A DNA stretch of 64,000 nt from Rubritalea squalenifaciens DSM 18772 (GCF_900141815.1 NZ_FQYR01000003.1:496001-560000), one strand, 5' to 3'; shown: positions 45,080-54,351, numbered from the stretch's first letter. Notes: generated by a model not told the origin, from the sequence alone. Made by a program: numbers and translations.

Positions 45080-46657
45080 ATGCCTAATGCCTTCCCCAAA
45101 GGTCTACTATTAGTCCTAGTATATACAAGTGTTGCCGCAGTAGCTCAGGATTACTTCCCTGAACAAATTCCAGATAGTTCATTCAGCGTTCAGGTTGAAG
45201 ATGTTGCTACTCTTCCTGATACTGACAATTTGCCGGCGCGTATTAATTTGGTGACGCAGGATAGTGAGGGACGATTGTTTGCCAATGATCAGCGTGGGGT
45301 CATGTATTTTATTGATACCGATACGGGGAGTACGAATGAGTTTCTGGACCTTAGAGACTATACAGAACTTGCGTTAATATCTTCTTCCGAGGCTGGTTTT
45401 CAAAGCTTTGCCTTTCACCCGGAGTACCACAAAGAAGGGAGCCCTGGGTACGGAAAAATCTATACCTTGTTGAGTTCGGGAAACACGAGTATCACACCGG
45501 ATTTTGACCCAGGAGGTGAGGAGGCGTTTCATACAGTACTCCTGGAGTGGCAGATTGCAGATCCGGCTTCACTCAGCTTCACCCCTGCGAATCCAGGATC
45601 TCCTTACCGGGAGTTGATGCGTATCAAGCAGCCATACACGGGACACAATGGGGGGCTGATTGCCTTTAACTCGCATCATCAGTCGGGAGATGCAGAATAT
45701 GGCAGCCTCTATATTGCAATGGGTGATGGAGGTGGTGCTAATGATCCTCAGGGAAATGCCCAAAATACCGAAAATCCATTCGGTGCGATCCTGCGTATCA
45801 ATCCTCTCGGAAGTAATTCTGAAAACGGTAAGTATGGTTATGTCGCAACGAATGTCTTTGCATCGGATAATCAGGAATCCACACTGGCGGAGATCTACTG
45901 CTATGGCTTGAGAAATCCGCAGAGGTTCGGCTGGGATATCCAGTCTGGGAAGATGTTTATTGCGGACATCGGACAAAATGGTGTTGAGGAAATCAATGAA
46001 GGCCTTAATGGCGGGAACTTTGGCTGGGACATACGCGAGGGGAGTTTTGGGGATGAAGGAGACGGTGGCTCTGTGATGCTCGATCCTGTGGCCGAGTATG
46101 ACCATGCCAACATGATCGCGGAATCTCCATCTATCAACAACAGAGCGATCACGGTAGGCGAAGTGGCGAGGGGGAGTTGCGTCACCGCTTTGGACGGCCA
46201 TTTGTTACTCGGAGATTTCCCCACGGGAACTCTCTTTGTGCTCAATGTCGATCTTGACCCACTAGCCGGAGGCCAAGATGGTCTAAAGCAGCTTCATCTG
46301 GTCGATTCCAAAGGTTTGGTGGTCAGCTTTCTGGATATGATCAACGATGAGCGTGCACGGCGCTTCTTTGGGGAAAGCAATCGAGCGGACTTACGTTTTA
46401 GTGTGAATACTCCAGGCCGCTATTATCTCAGTAATAAAAAGGACGGCGTTATCCGCAGAATCGTGCCAGATCAGGATCCCAGCATTACTCTGGGGGCTGC
46501 TAGCGCTGGGGCTCAGGAAGCTACCGTCAACTATAATGGCTGCTTGCAAAGGAGTGATGACATGCTCACTTGGGAAGATGTGGTACCTCAGCCGCAGTCT
46601 GGATCCAATGTGCCCCTCAGCGAGACTTCCGGTTTTTTCAGGAGCGTTCTGAAATAA
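45080..46657 (+). CDS. Secreted glucose/sorbosone dehydrogenase-like beta-propeller protein
   Basis: 525-aa exported protein; signal peptide LLLVLVYTSVAAVAQ. The GSDH-type six-bladed propeller includes INLVTQDSEGRLFANDQ, AFHPEY, YTGHNGGLIAF (the usual active-site His), IAMGDGGGANDPQGNAQN, and EIYCYGLRNPQRFGWD, the hallmark RNP motif. These proteins oxidise sugars with PQQ as cofactor in the periplasm; PQQ dependence here is assumed from the family. The C terminus ends with the LQRSDDMLTWEDV...FFRSVL pattern, a short repeat-like ending common in secreted verrucomicrobial proteins. Monocistronic, no Shine-Dalgarno motif. Confidence 0.88.
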   Translation: MPNAFPKGLLLVLVYTSVAAVAQDYFPEQIPDSSFSVQVEDVATLPDTDNLPARINLVTQDSEGRLFANDQRGVMYFIDTDTGSTNEFLDLRDYTELALISSSEAGFQSFAFHPEYHKEGSPGYGKIYTLLSSGNTSITPDFDPGGEEAFHTVLLEWQIADPASLSFTPANPGSPYRELMRIKQPYTGHNGGLIAFNSHHQSGDAEYGSLYIAMGDGGGANDPQGNAQNTENPFGAILRINPLGSNSENGKYGYVATNVFASDNQESTLAEIYCYGLRNPQRFGWDIQSGKMFIADIGQNGVEEINEGLNGGNFGWDIREGSFGDEGDGGSVMLDPVAEYDHANMIAESPSINNRAITVGEVARGSCVTALDGHLLLGDFPTGTLFVLNVDLDPLAGGQDGLKQLHLVDSKGLVVSFLDMINDERARRFFGESNRADLRFSVNTPGRYYLSNKKDGVIRRIVPDQDPSITLGAASAGAQEATVNYNGCLQRSDDMLTWEDVVPQPQSGSNVPLSETSGFFRSVLK

Positions 46658-46686
46658 AAAATGCCCGTCTGAAAGAGACGGGCATT
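46655..46686 (-). terminator. Terminator of the dxs operon
   Basis: A perfect 11-bp stem AATGCCCGTCT/AGACGGGCATT (46660-46670 with 46676-46686) with a 5-nt loop. It is followed on the minus strand by T6ATTT. It abuts the stop of the convergent gene at 46657 and may help end that message too. Confidence 0.88.
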
Positions 46687-46710
46687 GAAAATGCTTGGGT
46701 ATCGTGAGGC

Positions 46711-48612
46711 TTACTGGAGATGTCTCTGGATTTTCTTTAGAGCATCCTCTACGGTTAGACCGTGAATTTCTCTGAGAACCGGAACTTTACCGTGTTCTAC
46801 AAATTCATCTGGCCAGCCAATGCGCTCCACATGTGTGGGGATATCATGGTCGTGCAGGAGTTCGATGATGGAGGCTCCAAAACCATTCATCAGTACATGA
46901 TCTTCAAAGGTGCAAACTACCTTGGATTGGCTAGCGAACTTGGTGATCATGGCAGCATCCAGTGGCTTGATCCATCGTGGGTTGATTAAGGTGACTGAGT
47001 AGCCGAGAGCTTCAAGTTTGTCCTTGGTCTGTACCGCCATGTCGAACATTTCGCCAAGACCGATGAGGCAGACATCCGTACCTTCCTGCAGGAGTTCAGC
47101 CTTACCAATTTCCAGAATCTGTGGCTCACTCTTCGGTGTGGCACCGACTCCAGCTCCACGAGGATAGCGAATCGCTGTTGGGCCGTCATCGTAGTTGGCC
47201 ATTGTCCAGAGCATGTCGACGAATTCATCTTCATCCTTAGGCTGCATGTGAATGATGCCAGGGACGTGGCGTAGATAGCCGATATCGAACAGACCGTGGT
47301 GGGTAGGGCCGTCATCACCGGAAAGACCGGCGCGGTCCATACAGAGGCGCACAGGAAGGTTCTGCAGGGCGATGTCATGGATGATCATGTCATAGGCGCG
47401 CTGCATGAAGGTGGAATAGATGGTCAAGAAAGGGCGCAGTCCCTCACAAGCGTGACCACAGGCGAATAGGGCCGCATGCTCTTCGGCAATACCTACGTCA
47501 AAGTAGCGCTCGTTGACCTCTTTCTTGAAAATGTCCAGTTTGGTGCCACCTGGCATCGCGGCGGTGATTGCCGTGATTTTTTCGTCTTTCTTGGCGAAAT
47601 CGGTCAAGTGTCTGCCAAAGATTTCAGAATAGGTCGGCGTGCTTGCAGCAGCCGTGGTGCCGTCTTCGATCTTGTAGGCACCCAGGCCATGAAATTTCCC
47701 AGGATTGTCGAGTGCTGGTTTGTAGCCGCGGCCTTTCTCCGTAATGATGTGTAGAACGACAGGCTCCTCCTGTTCCTTGAGGTAGGAGAAGGTGTCGATC
47801 AGCATGTTGATGTCGTGACCGTCAACCGGGCCGAAATAGCGCACTCCAAATTTCTCGAACAAGACATTTGGCATGAGGAGGTTCTTGGCACCGCGCTCGA
47901 TTTTGTGAGCGAATTGGCGCGCACCGTACCCTGCGATTTTCTCGACGATGTCAGCCGTTTTCTTGCGAACGGCAGAATAGGTGGAGCTGGTTTGCAGGTT
48001 GTTGAAATACTTGGCCATCGCCCCAACGTTCCGGTCGATCGACCATTCGTTATCATTGAGGACAACAATGAATTTTTTGGAGGTCTCGGCAATGTTGTTC
48101 AATGCCTCCAAGGTGGTTCCGCAAGTGAAGGCAGCGTCGCCAGCAACGGCGACAACGTTGTTTTTACCTCCTACGAGATCTCTGGCTGAAGCCATGCCCA
48201 GTGCGGCTGATACTGCCGTGCCAGCGTGTCCAGCACCGTAGCAGTCATGCTCGGACTCGGTACGGAGTAAGAAGCCGTTGAGACCTTTATATGTACGGAT
48301 GGTGTGGATCTCTTCGGCTCTGCCAGTCAACATCTTGTGGACATAGCCCTGGTGGGATACATCGAAGGTGAATTTGTCTTCTGGGGAATCGAAGACGTAG
48401 TGCAGAGCGATCGAGAGCTCAACAACACCAAGGTTCGGTCCTAGGTGGCCGCCTGTGACGGAGAGGCGGGAAATCAATACATCGCGTATTTCCTGAGCAA
48501 GTAGGGGAAGATCTGTGCGGTTAAGCTTCTTAAGGTCTTCAGGTTGCTTGATTGTGGAAAGGAGTCGCGGTAGAGCGGGAACGTCGTTAGAAGAGTCGGA
48601 TTTCATCGTCAT
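46711..48612 (-). CDS. dxs: 1-deoxy-D-xylulose-5-phosphate synthase
   Basis: 633-aa thiamine-diphosphate enzyme making DXP from pyruvate and glyceraldehyde 3-phosphate, the first step of the non-mevalonate isoprenoid pathway and a source for thiamine and pyridoxal. Visible features are VTGGHLGPNLGVVEL, the ThDP-binding motif GDAAFTCGTT...VVLNDNEWSI (GDA instead of the usual GDG), FGPVDGHD, the central transketolase domain with GIAEEHAALFACG and DRAGLSGDDGPTHHG, and the C-terminal domain. ATG at 48612 or 48606 is preferred; a longer frame from 48678 has a Gln/His-rich leader unlike the family. Either overlaps xseB by about 20-26 bp, an arrangement that fits translational coupling. Confidence 0.95.
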   Translation of the reverse strand: MTMKSDSSNDVPALPRLLSTIKQPEDLKKLNRTDLPLLAQEIRDVLISRLSVTGGHLGPNLGVVELSIALHYVFDSPEDKFTFDVSHQGYVHKMLTGRAEEIHTIRTYKGLNGFLLRTESEHDCYGAGHAGTAVSAALGMASARDLVGGKNNVVAVAGDAAFTCGTTLEALNNIAETSKKFIVVLNDNEWSIDRNVGAMAKYFNNLQTSSTYSAVRKKTADIVEKIAGYGARQFAHKIERGAKNLLMPNVLFEKFGVRYFGPVDGHDINMLIDTFSYLKEQEEPVVLHIITEKGRGYKPALDNPGKFHGLGAYKIEDGTTAAASTPTYSEIFGRHLTDFAKKDEKITAITAAMPGGTKLDIFKKEVNERYFDVGIAEEHAALFACGHACEGLRPFLTIYSTFMQRAYDMIIHDIALQNLPVRLCMDRAGLSGDDGPTHHGLFDIGYLRHVPGIIHMQPKDEDEFVDMLWTMANYDDGPTAIRYPRGAGVGATPKSEPQILEIGKAELLQEGTDVCLIGLGEMFDMAVQTKDKLEALGYSVTLINPRWIKPLDAAMITKFASQSKVVCTFEDHVLMNGFGASIIELLHDHDIPTHVERIGWPDEFVEHGKVPVLREIHGLTVEDALKKIQRHLQ

Positions 48613-48862
48613 CGGATGATGATGGTGTACTAGGTGATTTTGCTGCTGCTGGTTTCTCTCCTTTGGCAATAGTTTCAAGACGTTTTTTTGCTGATTCTAA
48701 AGTACTCTCGCATTGTGCGAGTAGAGAGGCGCCACGCTCGTATTGAGCGATCAACTCTTCAAGAGGGAGTTGATCGCTTTCCATACGATTGACGATGTCC
48801 TCGAGCTCTTGGAGCGATTTCTCGAAGCTCTGAGGTTCGTTTGATTGATCTTTTTTGGGCAT
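48587..48862 (-). CDS. xseB: Exodeoxyribonuclease VII small subunit
   Basis: 91-aa protein. The XseB core is clear: SFEKSLQELEDIVNRMESDQ, LPLEELIAQYERGASLL and CESTLESAKKRLETI, forming a helical hairpin. A Ser/Pro/Asp-rich tail follows (SPSTPSSSDDDEIRLF), where the DDDEIRLF end is a known feature of the family. It supports the XseA large subunit in degrading single-stranded DNA; xseA is not in this window. It is encoded directly before dxs, a common order, and 17 bp after the GT-C-like gene. Confidence 0.93.
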   Translation of the reverse strand: MPKKDQSNEPQSFEKSLQELEDIVNRMESDQLPLEELIAQYERGASLLAQCESTLESAKKRLETIAKGEKPAAAKSPSTPSSSDDDEIRLF

Positions 48863-48879
48863 GTCGAAAGCTGGTAACT

Positions 48880-50664
48880 TTATTCCTCCATATTGGGTGT
48901 GACCGCGTTACGCGAATAGTAGATTGATGGACGGAATAAGTTTTCGAGAATAATGGTGTGTTTGTAGGTGCCGTTGATTGGCGATATGAGTTTGCTTACA
49001 GTAGGGTTGCTGGCGAACAAGTCACGCGATTTTGACTGAGACATGTAGGCCATCCATGGTGAGTAGGCGATAGGGGACAAATCTTGGTTAACACGGAAAC
49101 TGTCAAGGATATCTCCATCCTGATACGAAGCCATGGTGAAATGAAGTCCTGAAACTGGAGTTTGCTGCTCTTCGGCGATCGTTTCGAGCATTTCCAGCTG
49201 CTCGCTGTTCAAGGGCATCCAGATGCTTTGTCTGTCTGCGTACCATGCGATAGCCCACGGCTGATCGGATACGATGAGAGTATTTTCATCGGTAACATCA
49301 GCCAAATTACGGTTCAGGCTGACAGGGTTCACACCAATGGGGGAATTAGTGTTATCATGAGTTCTCGAGAGCAAGAATAAGGTGGAAATTAGTGGTCCAG
49401 CTGTGATGAGGACGACTACGGCAATGTGTAAGTTGCCCACTAGGCCTCCCTGCTGACTCAATGGTACACGAGCCCAGATGATACAGAGGAATGCTACTGC
49501 ATAGGCTGCCATGAGTGGCATGAAGAGCATGTGTACTTGGTTGGGATCCACTGCTTCATCTCCGGCGCCATAGAGAGACATGCCAAAGGCGGCAAATACC
49601 CACATCAGGAGAATTCCCCAACGGAATTTTGAGATGCTGCTTCTCTTGAATGGATGGAACAGCGCCAAGAAGAATGCAGGAGCTATGACGAGCCCTCCTA
49701 AGAAGAAGTTGATGTAGCTTATCTGAGTTACAAAGCTACCTAGAATACGAAGATTCAAGCCCTTGATATTTAATGGAGGAATCTCCAGGCTACGCATGAA
49801 GTGGTCTCTTGATCCACCAGCATGGAGTGCATAAAAAGCTGTCCCCAGAGGGTTGTCACTGTGTGTCGTGTAATAGATGAGGGGGGCAACGATGAATAGC
49901 AGCATAATACCAATCAATGTCACCGCCACGACTCCTCGAGGACGGAAGTAGATGCAGGCAAATATAACATAGCCTACGAACATCCACAGGGTGATCCAGT
50001 GAGTCAGTGCAAGCAGGGCAAAGAAAAAGCCAGAAATGATGACTGGCAAGAAAGCCCTGCCCTTGGACTCCTGAATCTCGATTGCTCTCCAGGCCATGTA
50101 GAGTGCTGAAGAGAAAAGCATCAGCATCAGCATCTGGGGCAGACCAGACTGAGTGATCTGCCACATGTACTCACTGACCATCATGAGAATAGCGACTACC
50201 GAGCCAATTTTCTTGTCGAATATCCTGCTGATCAACAGGTAGTTTATTCCTATGGAGATAATGAAGAAGAGACTGCAGGTTACTGCGATCACACGGTCCA
50301 GTTTATACACAGTATCATTGGCAAGCATCCGGTAATTGCCTGCATCATCACCGCCAACCATCTTGATGACGCCTGCATAAACGAGTACATTGAGCGGTGC
50401 GTGATAAGTGTCGAACATGTGGTTCAAGTTCACTTTCTTATCAGAGGACTCCAGCTGTTGAATAGAAATAGGGCGCACCATCTTGGTGCTGAGTCCGTTA
50501 CCACGAGCGACTTCACGGCCAATCTGAGCCTGATCGATACCATCTTTGTGAGACAGACCTCTAAATGAGAAGGTGGTATAGAGAAGGGTGATGCCGATGA
50601 GGAGTGCGAAGAAAATACCTCTCCGGGCTAGCTTTGCTCCATCAAATTGATTCGATATGCTCAT
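48880..50664 (-). CDS. Polytopic membrane protein, GT-C (ArnT/PMT-like) glycosyltransferase fold
   Basis: 594-aa protein with about 11 membrane segments. The first periplasmic loop carries SHKDGIDQAQIGREVARGNG, resembling the acidic D-x-A/IGREIA catalytic loop of ArnT/PMT-type enzymes that use polyprenyl-phosphate sugars. The C-terminal about 170 residues are soluble (VTDENTLIVSDQPWAIAWYA, then ASYQDGDILDSFR). It lies 7 bp after the response regulator gene and 17 bp before xseB, so it is in the same operon. Donor and acceptor are unknown; the family call rests on topology and the loop motif, not on a strong signature. Confidence 0.7.
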   Translation of the reverse strand: MSISNQFDGAKLARRGIFFALLIGITLLYTTFSFRGLSHKDGIDQAQIGREVARGNGLSTKMVRPISIQQLESSDKKVNLNHMFDTYHAPLNVLVYAGVIKMVGGDDAGNYRMLANDTVYKLDRVIAVTCSLFFIISIGINYLLISRIFDKKIGSVVAILMMVSEYMWQITQSGLPQMLMLMLFSSALYMAWRAIEIQESKGRAFLPVIISGFFFALLALTHWITLWMFVGYVIFACIYFRPRGVVAVTLIGIMLLFIVAPLIYYTTHSDNPLGTAFYALHAGGSRDHFMRSLEIPPLNIKGLNLRILGSFVTQISYINFFLGGLVIAPAFFLALFHPFKRSSISKFRWGILLMWVFAAFGMSLYGAGDEAVDPNQVHMLFMPLMAAYAVAFLCIIWARVPLSQQGGLVGNLHIAVVVLITAGPLISTLFLLSRTHDNTNSPIGVNPVSLNRNLADVTDENTLIVSDQPWAIAWYADRQSIWMPLNSEQLEMLETIAEEQQTPVSGLHFTMASYQDGDILDSFRVNQDLSPIAYSPWMAYMSQSKSRDLFASNPTVSKLISPINGTYKHTIILENLFRPSIYYSRNAVTPNMEE

Positions 50665-50671
50665 TAGAGGG

Positions 50672-52096
50672 TTAGGCTTCTATTTCTTTGAGTTTTCGTT
50701 GCAAAGTGCGTCTGCTAATACCTAGCAATTCAGCGGCTGCAGTACGGTTGTCATTGGTATACTGCAGAGCTTTGCGAATGGTTATTTTTTCCAATGCATG
50801 CAAGTTGAATTCCGGCGAGTCGGCAAGGGTGTTTTTCAATTCATTTGAAAGATCACCAGAAGGCTCGTAAACGGAGGGGTCCGTTGTTAGATTGCCCAGC
50901 CCGCCAGTTTGGATAATAGAGGGTAAATGGCTGGCTTTGATCTGGTCATCATTGCTCATGACCACGCCATGCTCGATAGCTGTGCGGAGTTCACGAACAT
51001 TTCCAGGCCATTGATAATGTTGGAGTAGTTGTAGTGCTTTGTCTGTTAGTGGTTTATTGGGTTTGCTGTTTTCCTCGGAGAACTCTTTGAGGAAAGCATT
51101 GGTTAACAAGACAATATCTTCAGTGCGACTACGGAGCGGGGGCATCTCAATTTTTACGACATTGAGGCGGAAAAAAAGATCTTCTCGGAATTCTCCCTTT
51201 GAGACCATTTTTCTGAGGTTTTTGTTTGTTGCGGTGATTACCCGGACATCGACTTTGATGGGGGTATTCGAGCCAACACGCTCAATGGTGCGCTCTGAGA
51301 GGACTCTTAATAATTTGACCTGTGTGGCTTGATCGATTTCACCGATTTCGTCTAAAAAGATCGTGCCGCCGTTCGCTTGTTCGAAGCGGCCAATCCTGCG
51401 TTGGCTGGCTCCAGTGAATGAGCCTTTCTCGTGACCAAATAACTCTGATTCAAGAAGCTGTGGTGATAAAGCTGCGCAGTTGACGGTAACTAACTTGTCC
51501 TGAGGGCGCCCACTGAGGGAGTGAATGGCTCTGGCTACGACTTCTTTACCTGTACCAGATTCACCCTCGATGAGAACAGTCGCTTTGGTTGGAGCGATCT
51601 GTGTGATCATTGAGTGAATTTGAGCCATGGCGGGAGAGCTGCCGATGAGCTTTTCCAGACCATGGGGTGTTTTGCCGGCTTGAGTACGCAGCTGGATGTT
51701 CTCTTCCTCAAGCTCCTTAGTTTTGCTCTCTAGTTGCCTGGAGCGCAATGCCCTACGGATCATCATTTCTACTTCGTCCAGATTGAGAGGCTTAGTGACG
51801 AAGTGCCAGGCGCCACGGTGCATGGCCTCTACAGCCGTGTCCACAGAACCATAGGCGGTCATCATAATGGCGATGGGAGGATCGGGGAGTGCCAGAGCTT
51901 TATCTAGGAGATCCATCCCACTGTCAGCGCCCATTCTGAGGTCGGTCAGCATGAGGTTTATTTTTTCCGACTTCAGGATGTTCATGGCCTCTCTGATGTC
52001 TGAGGCCACATAGCAATCAAAGTCGTCCTCAAGGGCCATTCTCAGGCCATCCCGGGTCGATTTCTCGTCATCTACGATAAGAATTGTAGGTTCCAT
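50672..52096 (-). CDS. NtrC-family sigma-54-dependent response regulator
   Basis: 474-aa regulator. The receiver domain (1-120) has the acidic pocket DDE and phospho-acceptor Asp52 (LMLTDLRMG). The AAA+ sigma-54 activator domain has Walker A EGESGTGKE, the RNA-polymerase contact loop as GSFTGA (usual GAFTGA), Walker B GGTIFLDEIGEID, and the arginine region FREDLFFRLNVV. The Fis-type helix-turn-helix (AAELLGISRRTLQRKLKEIE) lies at the C terminus. It follows the histidine kinase by 24 bp, forming its cognate pair, and precedes a membrane glycosyltransferase-like gene. Targets unknown. Confidence 0.94.
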   Translation of the reverse strand: MEPTILIVDDEKSTRDGLRMALEDDFDCYVASDIREAMNILKSEKINLMLTDLRMGADSGMDLLDKALALPDPPIAIMMTAYGSVDTAVEAMHRGAWHFVTKPLNLDEVEMMIRRALRSRQLESKTKELEEENIQLRTQAGKTPHGLEKLIGSSPAMAQIHSMITQIAPTKATVLIEGESGTGKEVVARAIHSLSGRPQDKLVTVNCAALSPQLLESELFGHEKGSFTGASQRRIGRFEQANGGTIFLDEIGEIDQATQVKLLRVLSERTIERVGSNTPIKVDVRVITATNKNLRKMVSKGEFREDLFFRLNVVKIEMPPLRSRTEDIVLLTNAFLKEFSEENSKPNKPLTDKALQLLQHYQWPGNVRELRTAIEHGVVMSNDDQIKASHLPSIIQTGGLGNLTTDPSVYEPSGDLSNELKNTLADSPEFNLHALEKITIRKALQYTNDNRTAAAELLGISRRTLQRKLKEIEA

Positions 52097-52120
52097 ATAG
52101 CTAGAGTCTTTGATGATGGG

Positions 52121-53308
52121 TTAGTTCTCCAAATCAATCAGGGGTGATGGTTCGGTGGTTTCTAGAAGTCTGAGATGTTTCTCTCTGCGCGGGAGGTGAA
52201 TGGTGACGATGGTGCCTTTGCCTTCTTCGCTTTCGACTTCGAGTTCTCCTCCATGTTCACGGATGATTCGGCGCACAATCAAAAGGCCGAGGCCTGAGCC
52301 CGTTTTTTTCGTCGTACGGTAGGGTTCATAAAGTGCGCCCATGTGCTCAGGAGATATGCCAGAGCCATTGTCGCGGAAGCTCATGGTAACCTCGTAGTCG
52401 TTGTACTTAGAGAAAATCGTGAGAATACCACCTGAGGCAGGTAATGCCTGTGCGGAATTACGAATGATATTGTAGAAAGCCTGCTGCATTTGGTCCGGGT
52501 CGATATCCAGCAAAGGCATGGATTCATCCAGGTTGAGAGCGACTTGGGCATTCCTGCTGGATAATTCTGCCTCGAGCGTTTGAAGCGTGGTATGCAGGAT
52601 GTCGTGTAACTGGCTCTTCTCTCGATTCACTGACGATGGGCGGACTGCATGCAGGAATTGTTTAAGGATGGAATCCAGCCGCCTGATCTCGCCTTGTGCT
52701 GTGTTGAGAAGGGCAGATAGCTCGTCCTGGTCACCTTTGGGGAGTTTACGTAGCTTGCGGCTCATCAATTGAAGATGAATATCCAGCGAATTTAGTGGAT
52801 TGCCGATCTCATGGGCTACACCGGCTGCGAGAAGGGTAAGCGCATTGAGTTTTTCACTCTCAAGCATCTCTTCGGCCTCGCGTTTGGATTTGGTCACATC
52901 TCTGACCAGCATGACATAGCCCAGGTGCTGCTCTTCGGCTTCTACCAGCGAGTTGATGGGAGCCAGGTAGAAGTTTAGAAAGAGGTTCTCTGGGTAAAAC
53001 ACCTCCATGTCTCGGTTTACCACGCGGTCTGGTTTGGCTATCGACTGCCAATCGAGTCCTCGAATTGCCGAGCTGATGTGCTGACCGATGCATTTATTCG
53101 GGTCGAGGCCGAAGAAGCCGTGGGCTGCTGCATTGGCAAAGGTGATATGACCTTCGGGACTGATAATCAGCAAACCCTCTCTGAGGGCCTCGAATACACT
53201 CTCCAGGAAGCCTTTCTCTCTAATGAGACGGGAGACGAGGTTCTGCACTTCTCCGGGGGAAAAGCGGTCCAGGCGTGTGATTAGCTTGTCTAGAAAGCCG
53301 TCCTTCAT
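52121..53308 (-). CDS. Sensor histidine kinase with PAS domain
   Basis: 395-aa soluble kinase (no membrane segment seen). A PAS domain at about 35-140 (LREGLLIISPEGHITFANAA). H box LAAGVAHEIGNPLNSLDIHL with phospho-acceptor His166. The ATPase domain has N box IIRNSAQALPASGG, G1 FRDNGSGISPEHM and G2 KKTGSGLGLLIVRRII. It would phosphorylate the NtrC-type regulator encoded 24 bp downstream. The signal is probably cytoplasmic. Only 12 bp separate its start from that of the divergent cutA gene. Confidence 0.94.
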   Translation of the reverse strand: MKDGFLDKLITRLDRFSPGEVQNLVSRLIREKGFLESVFEALREGLLIISPEGHITFANAAAHGFFGLDPNKCIGQHISSAIRGLDWQSIAKPDRVVNRDMEVFYPENLFLNFYLAPINSLVEAEEQHLGYVMLVRDVTKSKREAEEMLESEKLNALTLLAAGVAHEIGNPLNSLDIHLQLMSRKLRKLPKGDQDELSALLNTAQGEIRRLDSILKQFLHAVRPSSVNREKSQLHDILHTTLQTLEAELSSRNAQVALNLDESMPLLDIDPDQMQQAFYNIIRNSAQALPASGGILTIFSKYNDYEVTMSFRDNGSGISPEHMGALYEPYRTTKKTGSGLGLLIVRRIIREHGGELEVESEEGKGTIVTIHLPRREKHLRLLETTEPSPLIDLEN

Positions 53309-53320
53309 ATACTGCGAGGT

Positions 53321-53638
53321 ATGAATGTTTTAGTGGTTCTTGTGACGTTTCCGGAGGAAAAGTGTGCGCGTCAGATTGGCACAGTGCTTATCGAAAAGCA
53401 ACTCGCAGCCTGTGTAAATATCATTCCTGGGGCAGAGTCCATTTACCGTTGGGAAGGCAAGGTGTGCTGCGAGAAGGAGGTGATAGGTATTATCAAAACG
53501 ACTGAAGATGCCTATCAGGCACTAGAGCATGCCTTGGTAGATCTGCATCCTTATGATGTGCCTGAGCTGATTGCTCTCAGGCCCGAGACAGGATCCCGGG
53601 ATTATTTGAGCTGGGTGAGGGGGGAGGTGCTTTCGTAG
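53321..53638 (+). CDS. cutA: Divalent-cation tolerance protein CutA
   Basis: 105-aa trimer-forming protein of the PII-like fold. The family pattern is complete: LVTFPEEKCARQIGTVLIEKQ, LAACVNIIPGAESIYRWEGK, KEVIGIIKT, and HPYDVPELIALRPETGS ending YLSWV. CutA binds divalent metals such as copper; its exact physiological role is debated. It is followed 6 bp later by the 3' end of the convergent regulator gene. The ATG has GAGGT directly next to it, too close for a normal ribosome site. Confidence 0.95.
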   Translation: MNVLVVLVTFPEEKCARQIGTVLIEKQLAACVNIIPGAESIYRWEGKVCCEKEVIGIIKTTEDAYQALEHALVDLHPYDVPELIALRPETGSRDYLSWVRGEVLS

Positions 53639-53644
53639 CTAGAC

Positions 53645-54151
53645 CTAATAGAGTGTTTTACGGACTGCCTCCATTTTCTCCGGTGCATCTTCGTCTTCAT
53701 CCATTTGTTCGAAGTCGCCTTCTTCACAGCATCTCACGAAGCCTTCGGCATATCCTTTGAGCTTATCCCATACTTGACGGATTTCATTCGCTTCGTCTTG
53801 GGTGATCGAATTGTCCAGAGCTGCGTGTGAAATGCGAGCAAGCAAGTGAGAGAACTGGGAGACGATCTCAGTAGTAGCCGGCAGATATTGGAAGCCTTTC
53901 TGGCAATGACTCTCTGGGTTTCTAACAAAGTAACCGCCGCATTTTTCAGCTAAGTACTCAATGAGTGAGTTGTCCTCGGTCATCTCGTGCATTTTGACGA
54001 CACGATCGAGAGGGTTACGGCTGCCGGAGCCAATTTCAGATTGCTCCTGAGCCCACTTGTATACGAGCGAGAGTGACACACCTAATTCAGAAGCGATTGC
54101 CTTGGGGGAGGATTGAGAAAAAGCTTTCTTGAGAACCTCGTGGGATTGCAT
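53645..54151 (-). CDS. Putative CII-like helix-turn-helix regulator
   Basis: 168-aa protein. The N terminus has a helix-turn-helix (SPKAIASELGVSLSLVYKWA), followed by the GSGSRNPLDRVVKMHEMT block and LAEKCGGYFVRNP. This resembles the phage CII-like/CP76 regulatory family, which also occurs as single chromosomal genes in Planctomycetes and Verrucomicrobia. The acidic C terminus (CCEEGDFEQMDEDEDAPEKM) is unusual. No other phage gene lies nearby. Monocistronic, convergent with cutA. Target unknown. Confidence 0.7.
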   Translation of the reverse strand: MQSHEVLKKAFSQSSPKAIASELGVSLSLVYKWAQEQSEIGSGSRNPLDRVVKMHEMTEDNSLIEYLAEKCGGYFVRNPESHCQKGFQYLPATTEIVSQFSHLLARISHAALDNSITQDEANEIRQVWDKLKGYAEGFVRCCEEGDFEQMDEDEDAPEKMEAVRKTLY

Positions 54152-54351
54152 GAAGTGAAGTGTGTCTTTTCGGGCGAAAGATACAAGATTGAAGTTAGTT
54201 GTGATTCAAATGTCGGTAGCCATGGAAGTCTTTTGGTGACTTGCATGGCTACCGGGGTGGTATTTGGGGGGATCGATTAAAATCAGATGGGGAGGAATTA
54301 GTATTTTTGGCTAATTTCTGAGTAGAGTATACCTTATCCGTTGGTCAGCAG

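Noticed and set aside
45569..46201. 210-codon open frame on the minus strand opposite the GSDH-like gene
   Set aside because: Antisense to a gene with clear homology motifs; the translation is arginine/isoleucine-rich without any motif.
53645..54151. CII-like regulator considered as a prophage remnant
   Set aside because: No integrase, terminase, structural or att-like repeat is seen around it; flanking genes are ordinary chromosomal genes.
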